The translations under genes were made by a program, and so were the position numbers. Below, piece after piece: positions 8,260 to 16,061 of a stretch of DNA of 22,806 bases (position 1 is the first letter of the stretch; each line of letters starts with the position of its first letter). The notes below the pieces were generated by a model, which did not search any database, had not been told where the DNA came from, and was given only the letters and a program-made list of their open reading frames with translations. Source of the DNA: DAOVRL01 sp964459805 (GTDB lineage: Bacteria; Planctomycetota; Phycisphaerae; Sedimentisphaerales; Anaerobacaceae); the NCBI GenBank assembly GCA_964459805.1, contig CAYWOD010000029.1, positions 1 through 22,806 on the forward strand, written 5' to 3'.

Positions 8260-8316
8260 TCAACTTTTTGCCTGGTCGAGGACGAGACCCTTTACTTTCT
8301 GCATAGGCAATCCGGG
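8260..8316 (-). pseudogene. Orphan 3' end of the HEAT-repeat gene (second, diverged copy)
   Basis: In one minus-strand frame this segment encodes GLPMQKVKGLVLDQAKS followed by TGA. The intact HEAT gene ends NLPSQKVKDLILDQAKS followed by TAA at 8909. Thirteen of 17 residues agree, and 21 bases are identical, while the remaining codons carry silent and conservative changes, so this is a diverged allele and not a fresh copy. The reading frame has no start and its upstream end abuts the DUF2442 gene. It looks like what was left when the DUF4160/DUF2442 pair entered at the 3' end of this gene. Confidence 0.75.
8262..8282. repeat. Direct repeat, left copy (21 bp)
   Basis: These 21 bases are identical to 8911-8931 and in the same orientation. 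They encode the last residues of the HEAT protein (DQAKS region). With the right copy they bracket the DUF4160/DUF2442 gene pair, 628 bases apart. Confidence 0.9.
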
Positions 8317-8318
8317 TG

Positions 8319-8567
8319 CTACGAGCCGGGGCTCACAACTCCAATTTCGTATAGAAAGTCCGGCGAAACATCAGCATCGTTGTCCCAAACTATTGTATCT
8401 ATGTCCGCGTTCACGCGAACGGTTTTGAAGTAATCAATATCTCTGAGCGGCTCAAATATCTCACCATCCAAATACGGTTCGAGGTCAACGACTTTCACAA
8501 CGGCATCTTCAAAAGTCAACAACAGCTTATATTCAGACACGTAGGCCACATCTTTCACAAGGTGCAT
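8319..8567 (-). CDS. DUF2442 domain protein
   Basis: An 82-residue small protein of the DUF2442 family. It shows the family pattern of a YKLLLTFEDAVVKVVDL strand pair, FEPLRDIDYFKTVRV and a TIVWDNDADVSPDFLYE end. Members are often encoded next to a DUF4160 gene and such pairs are usually predicted to be toxin-antitoxin-like, although the biochemical role is not established. The start is firm: AGGAGG ends six bases before the ATG and overlaps the stop codon of the DUF4160 gene, so the two genes are translated as a unit. DUF2442 is the downstream partner. It is short, acidic and cytoplasmic, and it might be the antidote partner (inference). The gene ends directly against the orphan HEAT 3' fragment. 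Confidence 0.9.
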   Translation of the reverse strand: MHLVKDVAYVSEYKLLLTFEDAVVKVVDLEPYLDGEIFEPLRDIDYFKTVRVNADIDTIVWDNDADVSPDFLYEIGVVSPGS

Positions 8568-8577
8568 ACCATACCTC

Positions 8578-8838
8578 CTACACCAAAGGAGCTATCTTGC
8601 GTAATGGTTCCTTTGCCATCACAAGCTCCCAATCCGCCATCAACTCATCCCGATGCTCAAAAGCCCACTCCAGAACCAACGAAATGACCCGATTTGGCAA
8701 ACTGCCCTCAATAAGCTTTAGATGTTCAATAGAAAAAACGCCTGTCTGGTCACCATATTTAGCATGAAAATGTGGTGGTTGATGCTCTTGATAATACATT
8801 GCAATGACGATTCCAAGAAACCTGCTGATCTCCGGCAT
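8578..8838 (-). CDS. DUF4160 domain protein
   Basis: An 86-residue protein of the DUF4160 family: MPEISRFLGIVIAMYYQEH, then PPHFHAKYG, then LPNRVISLVLEWAFEHRDEL and KEPLRKIAPL. The PPHFHAKYG block with two histidines is the family hallmark and could bind a metal or nucleic acid, but function is not known. The ATG at 8838 is chosen over an in-frame TTG at 8853 because GCGAGG stands seven to eight bases before it. Ten bases separate it from DUF2442. The pair lies between the intact HEAT gene and a duplicate of that gene's 3' end, consistent with arrival as a small mobile cassette. Confidence 0.92.
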   Translation of the reverse strand: MPEISRFLGIVIAMYYQEHQPPHFHAKYGDQTGVFSIEHLKLIEGSLPNRVISLVLEWAFEHRDELMADWELVMAKEPLRKIAPLV

Positions 8839-8908
8839 AAGGAAACCTCGCAATTTGTGGATATATCAGACGACCCTCTAAACAAGTCTGCGGGCCAAAT
8901 ACACCTTT

Positions 8909-10702
8909 TTAACTTTTTGCCTGGTCGAGGATGAGGTCTTTTACCTTTTGGCTGGGCAGATTAAGCGCGCCGTAGGCGGCGGCCGCCGCGCTGCGAAGAT
9001 CGGGGTCGGTCTGGCCCGAGCTGATAAGCCCATAAATGCCATCGACCATCTGCTCAATCAGCATATTGGCGTTTAGCTTCGCCGAGGTAGCAAGCGACTC
9101 AAACGCAGCTATACGCACCTCAAGGCTGTTCTTGCTGCTCAGAGCCATCGCTGCAATCGCCCTTTGGGCATCAGGGCTGTCGAGATAAGCCAGAATTTGC
9201 CCGGCCAGAACCTGTATCTCAGGGCGCTTGTCGTTTGTTGCGCTCATTAGAAAAGGCTGCGCAAGAGACAAATCGATTACCGTATTGCGGGCCTCGGCCA
9301 GCTTGAGCATAACGTTGGCCGCACGAACCGCGTAAGTATTGGCCACCGCCTCACTCCAAAGCTCCGCATCTTCACCGGCCGCCTCCTGATTCTGCCCCAG
9401 AGCCTGAGCCAGATTCGCAACCACTAACTTGCTCTCGGCGAACTTCTCCTTGGGACCCGCCGAGGCTATCGCTATCGCCGCGCTGTATCTCACCGCCCTG
9501 TTCTCGAAACTCAGGGCCTCGGCCAGCGGCTGAGCCGGGCCGATGCGATACAGCAGCGACTTCTCACCCGCCGTCGTCGCCAACGCCTCGACAACGCCCA
9601 GCGCTACGTAAGCATTCTTGTCCCTGACGGCACGTGCGAGGGCCTGGTGCAGATATTGAACGCCCGCGGTAGTAGCGTAAACCAGAGCGTCGGCGTGCCC
9701 CTGGCCAAAGTACTCCGGCATCTCAACACCCGCCGACTCCGCCTTGAGATACGCCGCAACCCAAAGCCCGATAGCCTTGCCGAATCCCGCGTCAGCTCGC
9801 AAAGCCCACTCGCAGCACCGCATCGACATTAGCTCGTAGAAGTAACTCTTATCCACCTTCAGCGGCGCCAGCTCCTGCCCGGCGGTGTCCCAAAACCAGA
9901 TATTCAGAGACTTCGCATCCTCCTGTGGCGATAGAGATTCTGTATGGTAGTAATACTTCTCCGCAAGCTGGTAGAACAACTGCGCTGCCGGAAGCCGCCC
10001 CGCGGCCGGGTCAATTTGCGCAAGACTGCTCACCGCCATCCCGCGAAGCCCAGGCGAGCTGTCATTCTCCGCAATATACCGCAGATAGGCCTGCGACTGC
10101 GGATACCCGATCTTCCCCAACGCCTTTATTATCTCGCCTTTGATCGCCACATTTTTTGTCTGCAGCGCGGCAACGAGCGGTCGTATCGCGTCTTTGCCGA
10201 TATTCGGCAGGGCACGCACAATTGCCGCAAATTCATCCTTGCGTGTATCGTCGGCCATCGCATCCAACATAAACGGTATCGCGTATTCGCCGGCGTCTTG
10301 GAGCCTCTTTACGGCTATCAGCCAGCCGCGCTCGCCCCTGCTGAGCCTTCTGACTTCCTCGGCGATAATAGGCGACTCGGCCCGCCGCGTGTACCTGCCG
10401 TCCTCAATCAGATCAAGCACCTTGCCGATAAGCTCGGCCACCTCGGCGTCACGCTTGGCCTCATAGACCATCTCCAGGACCTTATAATCGTCCGGCGCCG
10501 CCTTGCTAAGCGCAAGCAATTCGACGGGATCGGCATCGCTCTGGAGAATGGCCTGCGCATATCCCTTCGCCAATTCGGCATGCCCGATCTTAACATAGTG
10601 CACGAAGTCCTTCCAGTTGTCCTCAAGACTCTGGCCGAAGCCGGTGCCGGCCAAAAAAAGTGCTATCGCTAATATCACTCTGACGGTTCTTTCCTTAAAC
10701 AT
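8909..10702 (-). CDS. Exported HEAT-repeat protein
   Basis: A 597-residue protein with a Sec signal peptide (residues 1-23, hydrophobic VILAIALFLAGTGF, likely cut before QS) and then almost entirely paired helices. HEAT-like units are visible around 150-235 (for example DAIRPLVAALQTKNVAIKG followed by a second helix pair) and again from about 345 to the C-terminus. No enzyme motif is present, so a periplasmic scaffold or binding role is likely; similar exported HEAT proteins are common in planctomycetes. GGAG stands eight bases before the ATG. It is transcribed away from the dockerin/propeller gene through a shared 336-base upstream region. Its last 17 codons are duplicated at 8260-8316, so its C-terminus may have been exchanged by recombination. 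Confidence 0.9.
   Translation of the reverse strand: MFKERTVRVILAIALFLAGTGFGQSLEDNWKDFVHYVKIGHAELAKGYAQAILQSDADPVELLALSKAAPDDYKVLEMVYEAKRDAEVAELIGKVLDLIEDGRYTRRAESPIIAEEVRRLSRGERGWLIAVKRLQDAGEYAIPFMLDAMADDTRKDEFAAIVRALPNIGKDAIRPLVAALQTKNVAIKGEIIKALGKIGYPQSQAYLRYIAENDSSPGLRGMAVSSLAQIDPAAGRLPAAQLFYQLAEKYYYHTESLSPQEDAKSLNIWFWDTAGQELAPLKVDKSYFYELMSMRCCEWALRADAGFGKAIGLWVAAYLKAESAGVEMPEYFGQGHADALVYATTAGVQYLHQALARAVRDKNAYVALGVVEALATTAGEKSLLYRIGPAQPLAEALSFENRAVRYSAAIAIASAGPKEKFAESKLVVANLAQALGQNQEAAGEDAELWSEAVANTYAVRAANVMLKLAEARNTVIDLSLAQPFLMSATNDKRPEIQVLAGQILAYLDSPDAQRAIAAMALSSKNSLEVRIAAFESLATSAKLNANMLIEQMVDGIYGLISSGQTDPDLRSAAAAAYGALNLPSQKVKDLILDQAKS
8911..8931. repeat. Direct repeat, right copy (21 bp)
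   Basis: Identical to 8262-8282 in the same orientation. It lies within the last codons of the intact HEAT gene, just before its TAA stop. Confidence 0.9.
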
Positions 10703-10822
10703 CGAAATATCTCCAAAAAACCCTTTGCCTCGTCACCAAACCGGTCTCGGCCGCCCCTGCCTCAATTACAGCCCTCTTCGGGCGATTGCTGTTTAACCTA
10801 CCCCGGGCAGAAAACATAGCCT

Positions 10823-10851
10823 ATTATAACTATTTCGTCCTCAGAACCCAA
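10823..10851 (-). promoter_or_regulatory. Putative promoter of the HEAT-repeat gene
   Basis: A perfect TATAAT on the minus strand (10828-10823) is preceded at 17 bases by TTGGGT (10851-10846), which keeps only the TTG of the -35 consensus. The leader to the ATG at 10702 would be about 115 bases. Confidence 0.4.
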
Positions 10852-10954
10852 TAATATTCACAAATACCCCCCTTGTCAACAAAAAACCACTCCCAACAAC
10901 CCCCAATAAGCCTGCGTCAAGAATTTTTACCTCGCGTTGCCGAGCGTTTTGCGG

Positions 10955-10960
10955 TATAAT
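10955..10960 (+). promoter_or_regulatory. Putative -10 box of the propeller/pseudopilin operon
   Basis: A perfect TATAAT on the + strand about 80 bases before the ATG at 11039. No good -35 hexamer lies at 16-18 bases, so this may depend on an activator or another sigma factor, or may be chance in an AT-rich patch. Confidence 0.35.
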
Positions 10961-11038
10961 AGTGTCTAACCACGGCAGCCGTATTAAGTCCGTGGAGCGA
11001 TGAGGAAAACAGAGACAACGACCTGGGAGGCCAAAGAA

Positions 11039-13420
11039 ATGAAACCCACCCTCTTGACAGCATACTCGGTGATATTTCTTGCAGTTGCTCCGGCGCTGGC
11101 TGCCGAGTTCCAACTGACCGTCAACGTCATCGGCAACGGTACTGCCGACCCGAACGCCGGCACCTATCAGGCTGGAACAGTGGTCACAATTATCGCCCGC
11201 CCACAACCGGGCAACCTGCTCAAGAGCTGGAGCGGCACCGACAATGACTTATCCACGGAACTGGCCAATACCGTAACGATCGATTCCGACACAACGGTCA
11301 CTGTAGAATTCGTGCCCGCAATAATCGTCGAAAAACCCGCCGGCGGTGAAGTATGGTCCGCTGCAAGCACACACAATATCCAATGGTCAACTTATGGTGC
11401 CGGCGCAGTCAATTTGCTTTTCAGTGAAGACGGGGGCCTCAACTGGCAGGTAATTGGAGGTAATATCCCTGATAGCGGAAGCTACTTATGGCAGCTCCCG
11501 CAGACAATCGACTCCAACCGGTGCACGATCCTGGTCATTCCGGCAGCCCCCGACCCCAATGTTATCATCGTGGGCAGCGGCTTGTTCACAATTCAACCCT
11601 ACTCTCCCGGCGCCGAAGTTGAGACAAAGTGGAAATCCATTGCCGGAGATTTCGACAGGGCCGGCCTGAGCGAGGAGCACGGGCCGCAACTCGGCTGCGT
11701 CAAATGGCAATTCGATACGGCCGATGCAGTGGCAACAAGCGTCACTGTCGGCCTCGCCGGCAGAGTCCACATCGCCTGCGAAGACGGCAAGCTATATACG
11801 CTTGATGCCGACGGGATGCTGCTCTGGAGTTATGATGCGAACTCGCCGCTGGTATCTTCACCGACAATAGGAGCGGATGGAACAGTGTATGTCGGGAGCC
11901 GAGACGCTAAGCTCTACGCCATTGATATTGACGGCAGCCTGCGCTGGACGCACACGACCGGCGGACCTATCCACTCGTCACCCGCTGTATCACCGGACGG
12001 CAACGACATATACGTCTGCTCCGAGGACGGCACACTCTACGCATTAGGCCGGGACGGCAGCGAGCTGTGGACCTTCGAAACAAAAGGACCCGGTGCAGTG
12101 CCCCTCGGCTCGATCTTCGCCTCCCCGGCAGTAGGCTCCGATGGCTCCGTCTATATCGGCGGATTATACGATCCAAACCTCTACGCCCTCGATCCGAACG
12201 ATGGAAGCATCAAGTGGGCCTGCAGCTTCGCACACCCCCTGAACCCTTCCGACCCGAACAGCGAGACTGTGGGCGGCTGGCCCTTCGCCTCGCCCATCCT
12301 CGCGCCGGACGGCACAATATACCAGACGCTCCTTTACGACTCGAACTTGTACGCCATCGACTCCAACGACGGCAGCATTATCTCGTCTATAAGTCTGAAT
12401 GTTTTTTGCGATTTCGTTGAGGAGTACTTTGCCGCTCACGGAGAGATGCCAAGTCCCTACTTGATCGAGCAGAACTGTGACCACTGGTTCGACCTCGGCT
12501 TTGAATCGGACGACGAGCGACATGAAATGTATCTGCAATACAAAAATGCGGATGGCTGGTCCGAGCCGGCACTTGGCCCGGATGGCACTATCTACGTCAG
12601 CTTCGACGACCCCTTCCTGCGGGCCGTTGACCCCAACGGCACCATCAAGTGGGTCACTCCCCTCGGAGAGCTGGGCGGATTCACACTCACTGTCGGCAGC
12701 GATGCCCTGATCTACGCCGCCGGCGACGACGGCTCTCTCTATGTCGTCGATGCCAACGGCTGGCCGCTCGCTCACTTCCAGAGCGACAACTGGCTCAACT
12801 ACCCCGTAATCGCCGCCGACAATATGATTATAGTCACTGACGGAAAAGATGATTCGCTGATGATCACCAACCCGCCTAATACCGTCTGGGCAATCTCTCA
12901 AGAAGGCTGTAGAGACCTGAACTTCGACGGGGCCATAGACTTCAATGACGTCGCCCTGCTCGCTGCCTATTGGCTCCAGTGCACAGACGCGCAATGGCCC
13001 TGCAATTACCAAGGCGAGCAGAAGTTGTTGATGGCCGATGTAGATGGCGACAAATATGTGAAGTTCCCGGACCTGGCACTTATAGCCAATCTCTGGCACG
13101 GCTTCGAAAAGCTCCTCGCCCCGCTGCCCCCGCCGCCACCACCGGGCCAGGCGAGCGATCCTAATCCAGCCGACGGCGCAACAGGCGCCTGGCCGAGCAA
13201 TCTAAGCTGGACGCCCGGCTCAGACACAGCCTCCTACAATGTATATTTCGGAACAGATAATCCGCCTCCGTTCGTCGCCAACCAGGCGGCCACGACCTTC
13301 GAGCCGGAACTGTTGCTGTACAATACTACATACTACTGGCGCATCGACAGCGTCAATCCGGAGGGTACAATCACCGGCCCGCTCTGGAGCTTCACCACAC
13401 GCGATAGCGGCGGCCGATAA
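11039..13420 (+). CDS. Secreted PQQ-like beta-propeller protein with dockerin and C-terminal Fn3-like domain
   Basis: A 793-residue secreted protein. The signal peptide is residues 1-21 (ends APALA, cut before AEF). It is followed by an InlB B-repeat-like module (about 25-92), a PAGGEVW-type beta-sandwich module (about 97-187), a PQQ-type beta-propeller (about 195-620) with blades ending in patterns such as GKLYTLDADG, AKLYAIDIDG and GTLYALGRDG, a type I dockerin-like pair of calcium loops (about 624-687, DLNFDGAIDFNDVALLAAYW and DVDGDKYVKF), a proline linker (697-704) and an Fn3-like domain (706-788, YYWRIDSVN and WSFTT). One blade has an insert of about 50 residues rich in acids and aromatics (about 455-505). 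The ATG at 11039 follows GGGAGG at eight bases. Function is probably surface binding or display; no catalytic residues were recognised. It begins a + strand operon with three pseudopilin-like genes. Confidence 0.92.
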   Translation: MKPTLLTAYSVIFLAVAPALAAEFQLTVNVIGNGTADPNAGTYQAGTVVTIIARPQPGNLLKSWSGTDNDLSTELANTVTIDSDTTVTVEFVPAIIVEKPAGGEVWSAASTHNIQWSTYGAGAVNLLFSEDGGLNWQVIGGNIPDSGSYLWQLPQTIDSNRCTILVIPAAPDPNVIIVGSGLFTIQPYSPGAEVETKWKSIAGDFDRAGLSEEHGPQLGCVKWQFDTADAVATSVTVGLAGRVHIACEDGKLYTLDADGMLLWSYDANSPLVSSPTIGADGTVYVGSRDAKLYAIDIDGSLRWTHTTGGPIHSSPAVSPDGNDIYVCSEDGTLYALGRDGSELWTFETKGPGAVPLGSIFASPAVGSDGSVYIGGLYDPNLYALDPNDGSIKWACSFAHPLNPSDPNSETVGGWPFASPILAPDGTIYQTLLYDSNLYAIDSNDGSIISSISLNVFCDFVEEYFAAHGEMPSPYLIEQNCDHWFDLGFESDDERHEMYLQYKNADGWSEPALGPDGTIYVSFDDPFLRAVDPNGTIKWVTPLGELGGFTLTVGSDALIYAAGDDGSLYVVDANGWPLAHFQSDNWLNYPVIAADNMIIVTDGKDDSLMITNPPNTVWAISQEGCRDLNFDGAIDFNDVALLAAYWLQCTDAQWPCNYQGEQKLLMADVDGDKYVKFPDLALIANLWHGFEKLLAPLPPPPPPGQASDPNPADGATGAWPSNLSWTPGSDTASYNVYFGTDNPPPFVANQAATTFEPELLLYNTTYYWRIDSVNPEGTITGPLWSFTTRDSGGR

Positions 13421-13453
13421 AAGAAAGTGAAAAAGCAATACGAGGCAAACACG

Positions 13454-14275
13454 ATGAAATCAAAGGCAATACTTGCCAAAAGGGACATTATCGTCACCCT
13501 GGTCAGCGTGGCCCTTCTCCTGACCAATCTCGCCCTGATGGGCAGCACAGGCCGAAGAAGAGCGAAACAGGCCGTCTGTCTCTCGAACCTGAGACAGTGG
13601 GGAGTTATTGCCGATACATATACTAAGAACAACGACGGCTATTTCTGGCCCTCGTTATCAGGTTCACCGTGCTACTGGTGGATACGATACCTGGAAGACC
13701 AATACAAAGACTGGAAGAAAAACAAGATTTGGTTCTGCCCAGAGGCCAAGGCGCCCGTATACGACGAGCACGGTGTGCAGTCTCCCACTATAACCATCTT
13801 CAACACCTGGGGCATTTACAAAGGTACCGGACTGGGACCAAACGGTATCTCCGGCAGCTACACCTTGAACGGTTATGTCCTCACGCCTCGTCCTTTGGGT
13901 GGCGGTGCGACGACGTACGAAGGTGGTGTGTCTGTCGATAACGGCTGGAAGACCCCTTACGTAGCCGGTGCGGCCAGCGTGCCGGTATTTCTCGATGCCC
14001 TCCGCTTCGACGTCTGGCCGAGAGAAACCGAGGGGCCCGCTGTAAACGAATTCTCGGCCTGGTCGGGCAACGCCATGGCCCGCTGCTGCATAAACCGGCA
14101 CAACGGCGCGGTGGGCTGTCTCTTTATGGACTGGTCCGCTCGCAAGGTCGACCTAAAGGAGTTGTGGAAACTAAAATGGCACCGCGCGTTCAATACAGAA
14201 GGCCCCCGGACGTTAGCCGGCGGTGTTCGGCCAACCGACTGGCCGGAATGGATGAGGGGTTTCAAGGACTTTTAG
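13454..14275 (+). CDS. Pseudopilin-like protein, tandem copy 1
   Basis: A 273-residue protein with one N-terminal membrane segment (about 12-29) followed by GRRRAKQAVCLSNLRQWGV, the helix typical of planctomycete type II secretion-like pseudopilins. The usual GFTLIE prepilin cleavage motif is missing; KRDIIVTLVS stands in its place, so cleavage by a prepilin peptidase is doubtful. Near the C-terminus H216 is followed after nine residues by D226-W (RHNGAVGCLFMDWSARKV), a variant of the H-X9-DG motif. The ATG at 13454 has CGAGG at eight bases; a GTG at 13427 in frame lacks a good site. It follows the propeller gene by 33 bases and is nearly identical over long blocks to copy 2. Confidence 0.88.
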   Translation: MKSKAILAKRDIIVTLVSVALLLTNLALMGSTGRRRAKQAVCLSNLRQWGVIADTYTKNNDGYFWPSLSGSPCYWWIRYLEDQYKDWKKNKIWFCPEAKAPVYDEHGVQSPTITIFNTWGIYKGTGLGPNGISGSYTLNGYVLTPRPLGGGATTYEGGVSVDNGWKTPYVAGAASVPVFLDALRFDVWPRETEGPAVNEFSAWSGNAMARCCINRHNGAVGCLFMDWSARKVDLKELWKLKWHRAFNTEGPRTLAGGVRPTDWPEWMRGFKDF

Positions 14276-14306
14276 CAAAGAAAGCATGGGTGCAACGGAA
14301 AAACAA

Positions 14307-15131
14307 ATGCGAAAATGTAAACTCTACTTTTCGAGAAAAGACTCGCTGTTTACTATCGCCTGCATAGTCTTCGTCCTTGCCAATCTCGGAGCAATCGGCA
14401 GCACCGGCCGAAGAAGAGCAAAACAGGCCGTCTGTCTCTCGAACCTGAGACAGTGGGGAGTTATTGCCGATACATATACTAAGAACCATGACGGCTACTT
14501 CTGGCCCTCCGCACCGGGAACGCCCGGTTACTGGTGGATACGATACCTGGAAGACCGATACAAGGACTGGAAAAAGAACAGAATCTGGTTCTGCCCGGAG
14601 GCAGAGACGCCCATCTATGACGAGCATGGCAATCGCCTGCCCACTCTAAACATCTTCAGCGCCTGGGGCATCTACAAAGTTACCGGACTGGGACCAAACG
14701 GTATGGCTGGCAGCTATGGCCTAAACGGCTATGTTCTTACACCTCGTCCTTTGGGTGGCGGTGCGACAACGTACGAAGGCGGTGTGCCTGTTCAGTACGG
14801 CTGGAGGACCCCTTATGTCGCCGGTGGGAGTAACATTCCCGTATTCCTGGATGCCCTCCGCTATGGGGCTTGGCCAATAGAAACTCAAGGACCTGCTGCA
14901 AACGAGTTTTCTGCCTGGGGCTGGAACAACACCGCGCGCTTTTGCATAAACCGCCACAACGGCGCGGTGGGCTGTGTCTTTATGGACTGGTCCGCCCGCA
15001 AGGTCGGCCTAAAAGAGCTATGGAAGCTCAAATGGCACCGTGCGTTCAATACACAAGGCCCCTGGACCAAGGCCGGCGGCGTCCGACCAGCCGACTGGCC
15101 TGAGTGGATAAGAGACTTCAAGGACTACTAA
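14307..15131 (+). CDS. Pseudopilin-like protein, tandem copy 2
   Basis: A 274-residue paralogue of copy 1. The membrane segment is DSLFTIACIVFVLANLGAIG, followed by GRRRAKQAVCLSNLRQWGV, and the C-terminal RHNGAVGCVFMDWSARKV repeats the H-X9-DW pattern. DNA from about 14403 to 14510 is about 95 percent the same as in copy 1, whereas the N-terminal codons differ, which points to recent duplication or gene conversion. The start is uncertain: ATG at 14307 aligns with the start of copy 1, while an in-frame ATG at 14286 would add seven residues; neither has a strong ribosome site. It also lacks GFTLIE. Spacing to copy 1 is 31 bases. Confidence 0.86.
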   Translation: MRKCKLYFSRKDSLFTIACIVFVLANLGAIGSTGRRRAKQAVCLSNLRQWGVIADTYTKNHDGYFWPSAPGTPGYWWIRYLEDRYKDWKKNRIWFCPEAETPIYDEHGNRLPTLNIFSAWGIYKVTGLGPNGMAGSYGLNGYVLTPRPLGGGATTYEGGVPVQYGWRTPYVAGGSNIPVFLDALRYGAWPIETQGPAANEFSAWGWNNTARFCINRHNGAVGCVFMDWSARKVGLKELWKLKWHRAFNTQGPWTKAGGVRPADWPEWIRDFKDY

Positions 15132-15148
15132 AAGAAGGGCACTATTTA

Positions 15149-15967
15149 GTGAACGTCGAAACTCGCAAGTTTGATTCGAGGCTATCGAGCAGCGATGTCC
15201 TCTTCACCATCGCGTGCATAGTCTTCGTCCTCGCCAATCTCGCAGCAATCGGCAGCACAGGCCGAAGAAGAGCTAAAGAAATGGTCTGCCGATCGAATCT
15301 CCGCCAATGGGGCACAATCTTCCACATGTTTACGAACGATAACAACGGCTACTTCTGCGACGCCGGCAGCCTTGGCTGGAAGAGCGGGGCATGGATACTT
15401 GCCCTGCGGCCGCGCATGGAAACAAGGACAAATCTGCTCCGCTGCCCCGAGGCCACTGAGCGGCTTCCCTCTGGGGCACACTACGGTGGTCCCTTCAACA
15501 CCTACGTCATGGGCTCTGGCGGACTTGAAGACCGTCGGGAAGAAGGCAGCTACGGCGCAAATTGCTGGATTTACAATTTCCTTCCGGGGCAGACTGCAAT
15601 CCAGGGCCGTCCCACAAAGTGGAACTGGATGACGCCTCACGTAAAAGGAGCCAACAATATCCCGATCCTTGCCGACTCGATGTGGAGAGGCGGCGGACCA
15701 TCCGAATTGGGAACGGGGGGCAATCCGCCTGCCTACGACGGCGAGTGGGCGGGCTATAATAACGAAATGAAGCATTTCTGCATCGACCGGCATAATGGCA
15801 GCGGCAACTTCCTCTTTATGGATTGGTCTGCCAGAAAGGTAGGGCTCAAGGAGTTGTGGACCTTGAAGTGGCACCGCGAATTTAACACTGCCGGCCCCTG
15901 GACCCAAGCAGGCGGAGTCCAGCCGCGCAACTGGCCTGAGTGGATGAAAGACTTCAAGGACTTTTAG
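15149..15967 (+). CDS. Pseudopilin-like protein, tandem copy 3 (diverged)
   Basis: A 272-residue paralogue that keeps the membrane segment VLFTIACIVFVLANLAAIG of copy 2, the GRRRAKEMVCRSNLRQWG helix and the C-terminal H-X9-DW motif (RHNGSGNFLFMDWSARKV), but its central region (about 60-190) is different and shorter in the WWIRYLED block. It also lacks the GFTLIE cleavage motif. The GTG at 15149 is chosen because GAAGGG lies nine bases upstream and it gives a length matching the other two copies; an in-frame GTG at 15104 lies inside copy 2. It is the last gene of the + strand cluster. The different middle with shared ends suggests that the copies serve as variants exposing different surfaces (inference). 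Confidence 0.86.
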   Translation: MNVETRKFDSRLSSSDVLFTIACIVFVLANLAAIGSTGRRRAKEMVCRSNLRQWGTIFHMFTNDNNGYFCDAGSLGWKSGAWILALRPRMETRTNLLRCPEATERLPSGAHYGGPFNTYVMGSGGLEDRREEGSYGANCWIYNFLPGQTAIQGRPTKWNWMTPHVKGANNIPILADSMWRGGGPSELGTGGNPPAYDGEWAGYNNEMKHFCIDRHNGSGNFLFMDWSARKVGLKELWTLKWHREFNTAGPWTQAGGVQPRNWPEWMKDFKDF

Positions 15968-16020
15968 GACTAAGTTGCCGCCGTCATTTTAATACTCTGT
16001 GACAGGTATTCAGACAATCC

Positions 16021-16052
16021 GTCATTGCGAGCCGCGACCGTGAGGGAGGGCC
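16021..16052. repeat. Solitary half of the GTCATTGCGAG repeat
   Basis: GTCATTGCGAG at 16021-16031 equals the left end of the palindromic repeat at 18268-18357. It is followed by GCGACCGTGAGGGAGGG, and no matching CTCGCAATGAC lies within the next few hundred bases. It looks like a truncated copy or a different subtype of the same dispersed repeat, sitting just beyond the stop codon of the sugar isomerase gene. Confidence 0.55.
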
Positions 16053-16061
16053 TAATTCTCA

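Larger units (their letters stand above)
10703..11038. other. Divergent intergenic region between HEAT and propeller genes
   Basis: This stretch holds the control region for two divergent genes. AT-rich bases around 10815-10900 and 10950-10970 carry the -10 boxes listed separately. A short stem, GCCC-TCTTC-GGGC near 10771-10783, lies in the likely leader of the HEAT gene. No gene was recognised here; the short open frames on the minus strand overlap the propeller gene and look non-coding. Confidence 0.5.

Noticed and set aside
10767..10791. Stem GCCC-TCTTC-GGGC in the HEAT gene leader as a riboswitch or attenuator
   Set aside because: Only four strong pairs and no recognisable aptamer core; mentioned only as part of the intergenic region.
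12164..13099. 311-residue minus-strand open frame inside the propeller gene
   Set aside because: It is antisense to a clear propeller/dockerin protein with repeated blade motifs; the frame has no recognisable domain.
15968..16061. Expected terminator between the + strand pseudopilin genes and the convergent isomerase gene
   Set aside because: No stem followed by a T run could be found; only the half-repeat at 16021 is present.
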